NCBI GenBank assembly: GCA_965216945.1
Contig: CBDCGU010000003.1
Coordinates: forward strand, 2,604,001-2,668,000
Direction of reading: 5' to 3'
DNA: 64,000 nt
Origin: DATHZQ01 sp965216945
GTDB lineage: Bacteria > Actinomycetota > Acidimicrobiia > Spongiisociales > UBA5794
The notes under the pieces are model-generated. The model was not told where the DNA came from, made no database searches, and worked only from the letters and a program-made list of their open reading frames with translations. Shown here piece after piece: positions 53,402 to 61,372 of the stretch (positions within the stretch are counted from its first letter, which is position 1; the number at the start of each line of letters is the position of its first letter). The position numbers and the translations under genes are program-made.

Positions 53402-53407
53402 TATCCT
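53402..53407 (+). promoter_or_regulatory. Possible -10 box before the glmS ribozyme
   Basis: TATCCT lies 39 bases before the ribozyme cleavage site. No good -35 box is seen at the proper distance, so a separate glmS promoter is possible but not shown; read-through from glmM would also supply the ribozyme. Confidence 0.35.
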
Positions 53408-53445
53408 GTGGGCGCACAACTGAGACGACCGGAGCATCCAACCCA

Positions 53446-53573
53446 AGCGCCCGGCCTCTAGCGAGGTGACGAGGAAGAGGGAGTATCGAACGATTCGGCG
53501 GATGCCCTCTCGGCCCCCCATGGTCGTGACGAGGAGACGAAAAACCCGAGGGTGACCTCGGGGACAAACGACC
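53446..53573 (+). ncRNA. glmS ribozyme (glucosamine-6-phosphate-activated self-cleaving RNA)
   Basis: The conserved blocks occur in order: A-GCGCC at the cleavage site (between 53446 and 53447), a short P2 (CCTC/GAGG), TGACGAGG, the P2.1 arm AGAGGG, TATCGAA, then TCGGCGGATGCC and the pairing arm CCCTCT. GGCGG can pair with GCGCC as the pseudoknot. A P3 stem GGTCGT/ACGACC (53522-53527, 53568-53573) and P4 hairpin CCCGAGG-GTGA-CCTCGGG complete it. GlcN6P, the product of GlmS, is the cofactor for cleavage, which lowers glmS mRNA. It ends about 60 bases before the glmS start. Confidence 0.95.
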
Positions 53574-53636
53574 CTCGACGTGGGATCGGACTCACGTCCG
53601 TTTCGCCTCTGGTCCCAACGAAGGAGGTCCGCGCGC

Positions 53637-55460
53637 GTGTGCGGAATCATGGGATACGTCGGCCCGCGCGAGGCAGCACCGCTGATCCTCGACGGGTTGC
53701 GACGGCTCGAGTACCGGGGTTACGACTCCGCCGGCATCGCTGTTGCCAACGGTGAGATCCACGTCAGGAAGGCCGAGGGCAAGATCGATCGGCTCTCTGA
53801 CCTGCTCGTCGGCGACCCTTTGCAAGGCCGGGTGGGCATCGGGCACACTCGATGGGCGACCCACGGCCGACCCAACGACATCAATGCCCACCCCCACACC
53901 GACCCCACGGGGCGGTTTGTCGTCGTCCACAACGGCATCATCGAGAACTTTCACGAGTTGCGGCAGCGGCTCGCCGAAGCCGGACACGAGTTCGCATCGG
54001 AGACGGACACGGAGATCCTCGCCCACCTCGTCGCCGTCGAGTACGACGGTGATCTGGTGGCCGCCGTCCGGCGAGCGGTGCTCCATGCCGAGGGTGCCTA
54101 TGCCCTCGTGGTGATGAGCGCCGAGGAGCCGGGGCGCATCGTGGCCGTGCGCAAGGTCAGCCCGCTCGTTGTGGGTCTCGGCGACGGGGAGACCTTCCTC
54201 GCCTCGGACATCCCTGCCGTGCTCCAGCACACCCGCGATTTCCTGATCATCGAGGACGGCGAGTTGGTGATCGTCGATGAGGACGGCGCAACCGTCGAGC
54301 GCATCGAGGGCGGCGCCGTCGAGCGCGACGTGCTGCGTGTCGACTGGGATGCGGAGCGTGCCGAGAAGGGCGGCTACGAGCACTTCATGCTCAAGGAGAT
54401 CCACGAGCAACCCGCCGTGGTCACCGAGACGGTCGGGGGACGGCTCGACGGCGACGGCGAAGTGTGGCTGGAGGATGTCCACTTCGACGACCGGTTCGCC
54501 AGGGACCTCGATCGGATCTGGATCACCGCGTGCGGAACGGCGTTCCACGCCGGGCTGGTCGGCCGAGAGATCTTCCAACGCATCCTGCGCATCCCGACGT
54601 CGGTGGAGTTCGCCCACGAGATGCGGTATGCCGACCCGCTCGTCGAGTCCGGGAGCCTGACGATTGCGGTGAGTCAGTCAGGGGAAACGGCCGACACGCT
54701 GGCGGCCGCTCGGCTCGCCCAGCAGCGAGGCTCCCGCCTCCTGGCGCTCACCAACGTGGTCGGTTCGACACTGAGCCGTGAGGCCGACGACGTCCTGTAC
54801 ACACGCGCCGGACCGGAGATCTCCGTGGCCTCGACCAAGGCCTACGTGGCGATGCTGATCGCCGAGTACCTGCTGGCGCTCCGCATCGGAAAGGCGCGCG
54901 GTGTGGTGGACGAATCTCTGGCCCAGCGGGTCGCCCACGGATTGCATCTGCTGCCCGCACAGATCGAGGGCATCTTGGAGCGAGAGGACGAAGCCATCAA
55001 GGCGGCCCAGTCCATCGCCGATGCCAACGATGTGTACTTCATCGGTCGTGGTCTCGACTATGCCGTGGCGATGGAGGGCTCGCTGAAGCTCAAGGAGATC
55101 AGCTACCTGCACTCCGAGGCCATGCCGGCCGGAGAGCTGAAGCATGGCACGCTGGCGCTCGTCACCCACGGAACACCGGTGATCGTCGTGCTCACGCAGA
55201 CGGCCGTGTACGACAAGACCATGTCCGCAGTGCAGGAGGTGAAAGCGCGCGGCGCAACGGTCCTTGCGGTGGCGTACGAGGACGACCGCTTGATCGGTGA
55301 GTTCGCCGACGCCGTCGTCGGCATTCCCCGCAACGACGATCTGTTGAGTCCCGTCGCCGCCATCGTCCCGTTGCAGCTGCTGGCGTACCACGTGGCACGT
55401 CTGCGCGGGCACGACATCGATCAACCACGCAATCTTGCGAAGTCGGTCACCGTCGAGTGA
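53637..55460 (+). CDS. glmS: Glutamine-fructose-6-phosphate aminotransferase (isomerising)
   Basis: A 607-residue enzyme making glucosamine-6-phosphate from fructose-6-phosphate and glutamine. GTG 53637 is set by the need for Cys2 as N-terminal nucleophile (CGIMGYVGPREA). The glutaminase domain has TRWATHGRPNDINAHPH and HNGIIENF; two SIS domains follow with ITACGTAFHAGL, VSQSGETADTL and the C-terminal NLAKSVTVE. An AAGGAGG site lies at 53621-53627. Expression is probably controlled by the ribozyme just upstream. Confidence 0.98.
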   Translation: MCGIMGYVGPREAAPLILDGLRRLEYRGYDSAGIAVANGEIHVRKAEGKIDRLSDLLVGDPLQGRVGIGHTRWATHGRPNDINAHPHTDPTGRFVVVHNGIIENFHELRQRLAEAGHEFASETDTEILAHLVAVEYDGDLVAAVRRAVLHAEGAYALVVMSAEEPGRIVAVRKVSPLVVGLGDGETFLASDIPAVLQHTRDFLIIEDGELVIVDEDGATVERIEGGAVERDVLRVDWDAERAEKGGYEHFMLKEIHEQPAVVTETVGGRLDGDGEVWLEDVHFDDRFARDLDRIWITACGTAFHAGLVGREIFQRILRIPTSVEFAHEMRYADPLVESGSLTIAVSQSGETADTLAAARLAQQRGSRLLALTNVVGSTLSREADDVLYTRAGPEISVASTKAYVAMLIAEYLLALRIGKARGVVDESLAQRVAHGLHLLPAQIEGILEREDEAIKAAQSIADANDVYFIGRGLDYAVAMEGSLKLKEISYLHSEAMPAGELKHGTLALVTHGTPVIVVLTQTAVYDKTMSAVQEVKARGATVLAVAYEDDRLIGEFADAVVGIPRNDDLLSPVAAIVPLQLLAYHVARLRGHDIDQPRNLAKSVTVE

Positions 55461-55511
55461 CCTCGCGAGCCCGGCGAGTCCGGGCGGAGTCTCCTCCTCG
55501 GAAGGGAGGAA

Positions 55512-55541
55512 CCAAAGGGGCCCCGCTGTGGGCCCCTTTGG
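55512..55541. terminator. Bidirectional terminator hairpin after glmS
   Basis: A perfect 12-base-pair stem, CCAAAGGGGCCC with GGGCCCCTTTGG, closes on CGCTGT. It lies between glmS and a convergent gene and can serve both. No T-run follows outside the stem. Confidence 0.8.
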
Positions 55542-55561
55542 CGTGCCGCTCGTGCTGTGCG

Positions 55562-56323
55562 CTACGTGGCGGCGGGAAGCGGGACGCCAGTCTCCAGCAG
55601 CGTCTTCATGCCGGACACGATGAACGGCAGGCCGTTGCTGAAGGCCTCGAGCGTCTTCGACTCCGCGCCAAGGTCGTGGAGCTCGACCGTGAGCTGAGTG
55701 AGCTCACCGCTCTCGGTCACCCGCCAAACCTCGCGGACGGGTCCTTCCTCTTCCAGCTCCGGATCCCAGCGGGCGTGGAAGGTCATCTCTACCATCGATC
55801 CTGGATCGATCGACAGGATCTCGCCGTCGGCGGCGATCGAACCGTCGGCGTAGCTGTAGACGACCTTCGCCCCTTCCTCCCAGGTCGATTCGACTCGCGT
55901 CCCGTAGAAGTACTGCACCGTCACGTCACCGTCGACGATGGCGTTCCAGACCAGGGTGGACGGAGCGTTGATGAACACTTGGTAGACGTGGGCAGGTTTG
56001 GACATCGGAGTCGGTCCCTTCTCGAGTGTGGTCTTGAGCGCTGCCACCGCGCCGACCACGTGTTCGGCGTACTTGCTGATCCAGCGATCGTGGACGAGGC
56101 GGATCGGCACCGAGTTCAGGTAGTGGTGCTTGCTCCTTCCCACCTTGTGGGTGGTCACCAGGTGGGCGTCCTCGAGCACGCGCAGGTGGTTCATCACCCC
56201 GAATCGCGTCATCTCCGGGAGGTGCTCGCACAGCTGTCCGAGCGTCTGGCCGTCGTTCTCGTACAGCCGGTCGAGAAGCAACCGCCGGCTCTCGTCGTTC
56301 AGGGCTCGAAACACCTCATCCAT
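55562..56323 (-). CDS. ArsR-family winged helix fused to SRPBCC (AHSA1-like) domain
   Basis: This 253-residue fusion has an ArsR-type winged helix at residues 1-85 (FRALNDESRRLLLDRLYENDGQTLGQLCEHLPEMTRFGVMNHLRVLEDAHLV) and an SRPBCC domain from about 105 (VYQVFINAPSTLVWNAIVDGDVTVQYFYG, YSYADGSIAADGEILSID). The first part should bind DNA, the second a hydrophobic ligand in one chain. No ArsR metal cysteines are seen. ATG 56323 is chosen because a -10 box ends seven bases upstream. A 20-base palindrome in its promoter is the likely self-operator. Confidence 0.88.
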   Translation of the reverse strand: MDEVFRALNDESRRLLLDRLYENDGQTLGQLCEHLPEMTRFGVMNHLRVLEDAHLVTTHKVGRSKHHYLNSVPIRLVHDRWISKYAEHVVGAVAALKTTLEKGPTPMSKPAHVYQVFINAPSTLVWNAIVDGDVTVQYFYGTRVESTWEEGAKVVYSYADGSIAADGEILSIDPGSMVEMTFHARWDPELEEEGPVREVWRVTESGELTQLTVELHDLGAESKTLEAFSNGLPFIVSGMKTLLETGVPLPAAT

Positions 56324-56330
56324 AGGTCGG

Positions 56331-56360
56331 ATGATATGTGAGTAATTACTCACATGTCAA
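56331..56360 (-). promoter_or_regulatory. Promoter and palindromic operator of the ArsR-SRPBCC gene
   Basis: TTGACA (56355-56360) and TATCAT (56331-56336) are 18 bases apart. The perfect palindrome ATGTGAGTAATTACTCACAT (56336-56355) fills the spacer, so bound repressor would block polymerase. The ATG is seven bases past the -10 box: a leaderless transcript. Confidence 0.85.
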
Positions 56361-56378
56361 GGCGGGACGGCCAGGAAG

Positions 56379-56384
56379 TAGGTT
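56379..56384 (+). promoter_or_regulatory. -10 box for the leader mini-ORF and AlkZ-like gene
   Basis: TAGGTT is seven bases before the ATG of the 24-codon mini-ORF. No -35 box is clear. The palindromic operator of the divergent ArsR gene ends 23 bases upstream and might affect this side too. Confidence 0.4.
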
Positions 56385-56391
56385 GGACGGC

Positions 56392-56466
56392 ATGCGCCAG
56401 CTCACCCGCCAACCCTGGGTCGTGGACGTCATGTGGATCGGAAGCCACACGGGGTGGATGGATTGA
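56392..56466 (+). CDS. 24-codon leaderless mini-ORF overlapping AlkZ-like gene
   Basis: ATG 56392 opens MRQLTRQPWVVDVMWIGSHT and four more codons, with TGA at 56464-56466 overlapping the TTG 56463 start of the next gene (TTGA). A TAGGTT box seven bases ahead makes a leaderless peptide plausible. It resembles nothing known. Its use would explain how a poor TTG start is reached. Confidence 0.35.
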   Translation: MRQLTRQPWVVDVMWIGSHTGWMD

Positions 56467-57485
56467 CCCCGCCGGCGCTTCGGCTCACCCGCACGCAGAT
56501 CCTCGCCTACCGCCGCGAGGTCGGTGCGCTGGATCGCCGTGTCGCGCACAATCCGGTGTCGCTGCGCCGTGCGGCGTGGGCCGGACTGCAAGACAGTATG
56601 CCCCGGGCTGCGCTGCTCTCGATCCATGCGCGGGTGGAGGCAACCCCGCCCACGATCCTGGACCACCCCTCACTGGTCCAGCTGTGGGGGCCGCGCTACA
56701 GCGTGTTCGTTGTCGCCGATGAGGATCGTGCCGTGTTCACCCTGGGCCGGCTCCCGACGGACGACAGGCGCAGGCGACGCGCCGAGAGCCTCGCTGACCG
56801 GCTCGGGAGCGTACTCGGCGATGCGGCGTTGCCGTTCGGGGAGGCGGGACGGGCGCTCGGCGAGCCGCCGAACCGGCTCCGCTACGCGGCGCCGACGGGG
56901 AGGCTCCTGCTGCGGTGGGATGGCGCCCGGCAGCCCATCGTGTGGACGGTGCCCGCTCCCGAGGTCAGCGCCGAGGACGCACGGGAGGAACTGGCCCGCC
57001 GCTGGCTGCACGTCTCGGGCCCCGGCACGTCGGACGACTACGCCCAATGGGCCGGGATCCCGCGTCGCGTAGCTGCCACCACGTTCGCCAACATGAGTGA
57101 GGAGCTGTTGTGCGTGCGCACACCGATCGGCGAAGGATGGATATTGGTCGACGACGAGGATGTCGTACGGCGCAAGCCACCCGAGGCTGCGAGCTCGGTT
57201 CGGCTGTTGCCGAGTGGAGACCCGTACACCCTGCTCCACGGACGCCAGCGCGACCTCCTGGTCGGCGACGCCCGCCGGCGCGACGCCTTGTGGCCGGCGC
57301 GGGTGTGGCCGGGAGCGCTGCTCATCGGAGGCGAGGTGGTCGGCACGTGGCGGCGGGCCGGTGGCGTGGTGACGATCGATGCGTGGGAGCGTCTGGCGGA
57401 CAGCATGCGTGACGCAGTGGAGGCCGAAGCGGCCTCGTTGCCCCTCCCAGACGCCGGTCCCGTCGAAGTCGGCTGGACGAGCTGA
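56463..57485 (+). CDS. Winged-helix DNA-binding protein, AlkZ-like (HTH_42)
   Basis: A 340-residue protein with the general pattern of the AlkX/AlkZ family: an N-terminal LTRTQILAYRREVGALD, AAWAGLQDSMPRAALLSIHARV, and later AREELARRWLHVSGPGTSDDYAQWAGIPRRVA, ending in the beta-rich WPARVWPGALLIGGEVVGTWRR. AlkZ proteins unhook DNA crosslinks as glycosylases; the QxQ or QxD catalytic motif of AlkZ is not clearly seen here, so the activity is open. The start TTG 56463 (TTGA overlap) is preferred; GTG 56433 would add ten residues. Confidence 0.7.
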   Translation: MTPPALRLTRTQILAYRREVGALDRRVAHNPVSLRRAAWAGLQDSMPRAALLSIHARVEATPPTILDHPSLVQLWGPRYSVFVVADEDRAVFTLGRLPTDDRRRRRAESLADRLGSVLGDAALPFGEAGRALGEPPNRLRYAAPTGRLLLRWDGARQPIVWTVPAPEVSAEDAREELARRWLHVSGPGTSDDYAQWAGIPRRVAATTFANMSEELLCVRTPIGEGWILVDDEDVVRRKPPEAASSVRLLPSGDPYTLLHGRQRDLLVGDARRRDALWPARVWPGALLIGGEVVGTWRRAGGVVTIDAWERLADSMRDAVEAEAASLPLPDAGPVEVGWTS

Positions 57486-57531
57486 GCCCGTGGCGCACCC
57501 GGCCGCTGCGGCGTCGTGCCGCTGCCGTCGC

Positions 57532-57537
57532 TACCGT
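57532..57537 (+). promoter_or_regulatory. -10 box of acpS, leaderless start
   Basis: TACCGT lies eight bases before the acpS ATG, with no ribosome site. A 60-base gap separates acpS from the AlkZ-like gene, so a separate promoter is reasonable. Confidence 0.4.
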
Positions 57538-57545
57538 CATGCGCC

Positions 57546-57920
57546 ATGGATGTCTCCGGTCTCGGGATCGATCTCGCAGAGGTGCCGCGGGTGCGGCGCT
57601 TGCTCCACACGTACGGTGAGCGGTTCAAGGACCGCTGCTTCACCGACCACGAATGGGAGTATGCCCACCGCTACGTCGACCCTTCGGCACGGCTCGCCGC
57701 CCGGTTCGCCGGCAAGGAAGCTGTGATGAAGAGCCTCGGCGCCGGATGGAGACGGATCCACTGGAAGGACATCGAGATCACGGGCGGTGGAGCGCCACGG
57801 GTCAATCTCAGCGGCACGGCGCAGCGCCGGGCCGAGATGATCGGCGTCACCCGGGTCCTCGTGACGATCACCCACACCGATCACCAGGCAATGGTCTTCG
57901 CCATGTCGTTCCGCGACTGA
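57546..57920 (+). CDS. acpS: Holo-[acyl-carrier-protein] synthase
   Basis: A 124-residue AcpS. The magnesium ligands Asp9 (GIDLAEV) and Glu58 (FAGKEAVMKSLG) are in place, with WKDIEITGGGAPRVNLSG and the end VTITHTDHQAMVFA. The enzyme transfers phosphopantetheine from CoA to ACP for fatty-acid synthesis. ATG 57546 fits. It is followed by nnr and alr, as in many bacteria. Confidence 0.95.
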   Translation: MDVSGLGIDLAEVPRVRRLLHTYGERFKDRCFTDHEWEYAHRYVDPSARLAARFAGKEAVMKSLGAGWRRIHWKDIEITGGGAPRVNLSGTAQRRAEMIGVTRVLVTITHTDHQAMVFAMSFRD

Positions 57921-57928
57921 TTGGTCGG

Positions 57929-57934
57929 TACCAT
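57929..57934 (+). promoter_or_regulatory. -10 box before the nnr leader mini-ORF
   Basis: TACCAT ends seven bases before ATG 57942. The same hexamer is the -10 box at the rpsJ and rplM promoters. No -35 box is clear. Confidence 0.35.
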
Positions 57935-57941
57935 CGCCCGG

Positions 57942-57965
57942 ATGCTCGGAGAGCAACAGGCATGA
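57942..57965 (+). CDS. 7-codon leader mini-ORF overlapping nnr start
   Basis: ATG 57942 opens MLGEQQA, and its TGA overlaps the nnr ATG (ATGA). It contains GGAGAG, which could also serve as ribosome site for nnr. The -10 box seven bases ahead would make it leaderless. Confidence 0.3.
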   Translation: MLGEQQA

Positions 57966-59377
57966 AGCTGGTGATCACTCCGGAGGAAGCCGGTCGGCTC
58001 GATGCAGCCGCCGCAGACCGGATCGACGATCTGATGGATCGAGCAGGATACGGGGTACATCTGGCTGCCTCCCGGCTCGGTGCTGCCTACGGTGCTCGCG
58101 TCGTCGTGCTGTGCGGGCCGGGCAACAACGGCGGCGACGGGTACGTTGCGGCTCGCTACCTTCGCCGGCGTGGCGTCTCGGTCGTGGCGTGCGCCTTCTC
58201 CGCTCCGCGCGCCGGCACTGCCGCCGAGCGGGCTCTGCGTTCTGCCCAGAGTGCCGGCGTGCCCGTTCTGCCATGGTTCGAGGAACCCGTTCCGGCCGAC
58301 CTGGTGATCGACGCCCTGTTTGGCAGCGGGTTCCGCGGAGTGTTCCCGGCCGAGGCATCCGGCTGGCTCGGTCACCAAGCACCCGTGCTTGCGGTCGATG
58401 TACCGAGTGGATTGGATGCCGCGACCGGTGATGTGGCGGGCAGCGCGTTCTCCGCCGCTCACACCGTCACGTTCCATGCACTGAAGCCGGGACATCTCCT
58501 GGGCGACGGGCCCGAGCATTGTGGCGAGTTGTCGCTCGTCGACATCGGCCTCGCCGGCGGCGAGGCGGAGCTGATGTTGTGCGAGAAGGCCGATGCGCCC
58601 AGGCCGCGACGGCGTCGGACCGACCACAAATGGTCGGCCGGGTCGGTCGTCGTGGTCGGCGGTTCCCCGGGGCTCACGGGAGCACCGCTGCTCGCCGCCG
58701 AGGCGGCGCTGCACGGTGGCGCCGGCGCCGTCACGTTGATGTGCCCGGTCGGGTTGCAGCCGGTATACGCCGCCCAGGCGCCGGGCATCATGAGCCGCGG
58801 CGTCGGTCGCGGCACCCACTTCACCGAAGCGGACGTCGACGAGGTCCTGGCCGCGGCGCACCGGTTCGATGTGCTGGCCATCGGTCCCGGGCTTGGTCTC
58901 GACGTGGGCGACTTCGTGACACAGCTCGTCCTGCGCTGGCCCAAGAAGCTGTTGATCGACGCGGACGGTATCAACGCACTCGACGGTGCCGGGGCGCTGC
59001 GGGCCCGTCAATCTCCCACGATCCTCACTCCGCACGGAGGCGAGTTCCGCCGGCTGACCGGCGAGGCACCATCGCACACCGCGGCCCATGAGCTCGCCGG
59101 CCTGACGGGGGCGGTGGTCGTGCTGAAGGGCAACCCGACCTTCGTTGCGGGTACCGAGCGCTGGGTGGTGACCACAGGGGGACCCGAGCTCGCCACGATC
59201 GGAACCGGAGACGTGCTGGCCGGGCTGATCGCCGCACTGTGGGCGCGAGGGCTCGACACGGAGGAAGCCGCCCGTTCCGGCGCCTTCTGGCACGGGCGCG
59301 CCGGATCAGAGATGGCACGGGGAGCCACCGTCACGGCGTCCGCGCTGTCGCACGACATCGGGCGGTTCGCCTGGTGA
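57962..59377 (+). CDS. nnr: Bifunctional NAD(P)HX epimerase/dehydratase
   Basis: A 471-residue two-domain repair enzyme. The N-terminal epimerase part (1-215) has VVVLCGPGNNGGDGYVAARYL and VLAVDVPSGLDAATGDV; the C-terminal ribokinase-like dehydratase (about 225-471) has GSVVVVGGSPGLTGAPLLAAEAALHGGAG, LIDADGINAL, TPHGGEF and the GTGDVLAG anion-hole motif. Together they restore damaged, hydrated NADH and NADPH. ATG 57962 gives the family start. The stop overlaps alr (GTGA). Confidence 0.96.
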   Translation: MKLVITPEEAGRLDAAAADRIDDLMDRAGYGVHLAASRLGAAYGARVVVLCGPGNNGGDGYVAARYLRRRGVSVVACAFSAPRAGTAAERALRSAQSAGVPVLPWFEEPVPADLVIDALFGSGFRGVFPAEASGWLGHQAPVLAVDVPSGLDAATGDVAGSAFSAAHTVTFHALKPGHLLGDGPEHCGELSLVDIGLAGGEAELMLCEKADAPRPRRRRTDHKWSAGSVVVVGGSPGLTGAPLLAAEAALHGGAGAVTLMCPVGLQPVYAAQAPGIMSRGVGRGTHFTEADVDEVLAAAHRFDVLAIGPGLGLDVGDFVTQLVLRWPKKLLIDADGINALDGAGALRARQSPTILTPHGGEFRRLTGEAPSHTAAHELAGLTGAVVVLKGNPTFVAGTERWVVTTGGPELATIGTGDVLAGLIAALWARGLDTEEAARSGAFWHGRAGSEMARGATVTASALSHDIGRFAW

Positions 59378-60486
59378 GGCCGACCTGGGTCGAGGTGGAC
59401 CTCGCTGCGATCCGCCACAACGTGGCCACGATCGTCGAACTGATTGCGCCCGCCAAGGTGTGCGCCGTGGTGAAGGCGGATGGGTACGGCCACGGGGATG
59501 TTCCCGTGGCGGAGGCGGCTCTGGCGGCGGGGGCCGAGTGCCTCGCCGTCGCCATTCCCGCCGAGGGAGTGCGGTTGCGGGAGGCGGGCATCGAGGCGCC
59601 GATCCTGCTGCTCGCCGAGCCGGAGCATGATGACATCCCGGCTCTCGTCCACTGGCGACTCACCCCGACGGTGTACACGCGGGGGTTTCTGGAGGCCGTG
59701 GTCGCGGCTGGGGCCGATGAGACGGTGCCGGTTCACGTCAAGGTCGACACCGGTATGCATCGGGTCGGGGCGACCCATGGGGATGCCGTGCAACTCTCGG
59801 CCCTCGCCACCGATCACCCAGCGCTCACCCTCGGCGGTGTGTGGACGCACTTTGCAGTCGCCGAAGAGGATGAGCAGTTCACCAGCCGCCAGATCGAGCG
59901 CTTTGCGGCATTTCTGGCCGAGCTGGAGGTCGATGGCGTCTCTCCGGGCGTGAGGCATTGCTCCAACACCGCAGGTGTGCTGGCGCATCCCAATGCCCGA
60001 TTCGACATGGTGCGTCTCGGCCTGGGCACCTACGGGATGCGCCCGGCGCCGGACGTCGGAGCCGAGCTGGACCTCCGGCCCGCGATGCGGCTCGTGTCCC
60101 ACGTTTCGTATGTGCGCCGGCTCGCGGAGGGAGCCAGGCCCTCGTACGGGCGGACTCGGCCGCTGGCCGCCGAGTCGACGGTTGCGACGGTACCGATCGG
60201 CTATGCCGACGGTGTCGCCCGGCGGCTGTCCGCCGAGGGAGGGGAGGTACTCATTCGTGGCCGGCGGTTCCCGTTCGCCGGCACCGTGACGATGGACCAG
60301 GTGGTCGTCGACGTGGGTGACGTGCCCGTCGAAGTCGGCGACGAGGTGGTGTTGCTCGGCGCCCAGGGTGACGCCGCGATCCCGGCAGAAGAGTGGGCGC
60401 ACCGACTCCAAACGATCAACTACGAGATCGTCTGCCGGTTTGGCCCGCGGGTGCCACGCCGCTACGTGGGGGTCGTCGATGGCTGA
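59374..60486 (+). CDS. alr: Alanine racemase
   Basis: A 370-residue PLP enzyme that makes D-alanine for the cell wall. The PLP lysine is Lys34 in VVKADGYGHG, and the protein opens with RPTWVEVDLAAIRHNV. RHCSNTAGVL, RLGLGTYGM, PIGYADGV with the catalytic Tyr, and TMDQVVVDVGD follow. GTG 59374 overlaps the nnr stop as GTGA. The end overlaps the next gene by eight bases. Confidence 0.97.
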   Translation: MRPTWVEVDLAAIRHNVATIVELIAPAKVCAVVKADGYGHGDVPVAEAALAAGAECLAVAIPAEGVRLREAGIEAPILLLAEPEHDDIPALVHWRLTPTVYTRGFLEAVVAAGADETVPVHVKVDTGMHRVGATHGDAVQLSALATDHPALTLGGVWTHFAVAEEDEQFTSRQIERFAAFLAELEVDGVSPGVRHCSNTAGVLAHPNARFDMVRLGLGTYGMRPAPDVGAELDLRPAMRLVSHVSYVRRLAEGARPSYGRTRPLAAESTVATVPIGYADGVARRLSAEGGEVLIRGRRFPFAGTVTMDQVVVDVGDVPVEVGDEVVLLGAQGDAAIPAEEWAHRLQTINYEIVCRFGPRVPRRYVGVVDG

Positions 60487-61372
60487 TCCCACGTTGACGG
60501 ACGTGCCCGGGGTCGAGGTGGGTCACTGGACCGACACCGCGGCCCGAACCGGTGTGACCGTCATCACGTTCCCCGAGCCGAACGTTGCCGCGGTCGAGGT
60601 GCGGGGCGGAGCCCCCGGATCGCGGGAGCTGGCTCTGCTGGGCCCGGGTATGCGGGTCGAGACGATCCAGGCGTTGGTGTTCGCCGGAGGGTCTGCGTTT
60701 GGCCTCGCCGCTGCAGACGGCGTCGTGCGCCGCCTCGAGGCGGATGGACGTGGTCATGTCACACCCATCGCTCGAATCCCGATCGTCCCCGCCGCCATCA
60801 TCTTCGACCTCGGAGTCGGCGACCCGACCGTCCGTCCCGGACCCGACCAAGGTGCCGCCGCGTACGACGCCCGGACCGGCTCTCCGGTGGCGATGGGGCC
60901 GGTAGGGGCCGGCGCCGGTGCGTCTGTGGCCATCTGGCGCGGGATCGAGCACGTCCTGCCCAGCGGTATCGGCTCGGCTGCGATCGAATGCGACGACGTC
61001 ACAGTGGCTGCGCTCACCGTGCTCAACGCGGCCGGGGACGTTTTCACCCTGGAGGGAGAAGCGCTCACCGGGGGCGACCCGGTCCCTGGCCCTCCGGCGA
61101 GCCTGCCCGGCGTGATGGAGCAGACGACGCTGGTTGCGCTCGCCACCGACGCCACACTGACCCGCGGTGAGTTGTCGCGGCTGATCGTCCGCGCCCACGA
61201 TGCGCTGGGCACGTGTCTCCGTCCGGCCCACACTCCATTCGATGGGGATATCGTGTTCGCCGTGTCGTGTGGAACTCGAGAGGGCTCTGTGGAGGCGTTG
61301 GGAGAGGCTGCATACGCCGCAACCGGCCGCTCCATCGAAGCTGCGCTCACGGCGGCCGAGGTGAATTCGTGA
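60479..61372 (+). CDS. P1/S58-family peptidase (DmpA-like)
   Basis: A 297-residue protein of the DmpA/BapA self-processing aminopeptidase family. It has DVPGVEVGHWTD, VEVRGGAPGSRE, FAGGSAFGLAAADGV, the region GAGAGASVAIWRG and later TVAALTVLNAAGDV, where the new N-terminal nucleophile forms in relatives. The cleavage residue cannot be named with certainty. ATG 60479 lies within the alr end. Its stop overlaps the glycosylase gene (GTGA). The substrate is probably a small peptide or amide. Confidence 0.85.
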   Translation: MADPTLTDVPGVEVGHWTDTAARTGVTVITFPEPNVAAVEVRGGAPGSRELALLGPGMRVETIQALVFAGGSAFGLAAADGVVRRLEADGRGHVTPIARIPIVPAAIIFDLGVGDPTVRPGPDQGAAAYDARTGSPVAMGPVGAGAGASVAIWRGIEHVLPSGIGSAAIECDDVTVAALTVLNAAGDVFTLEGEALTGGDPVPGPPASLPGVMEQTTLVALATDATLTRGELSRLIVRAHDALGTCLRPAHTPFDGDIVFAVSCGTREGSVEALGEAAYAATGRSIEAALTAAEVNS

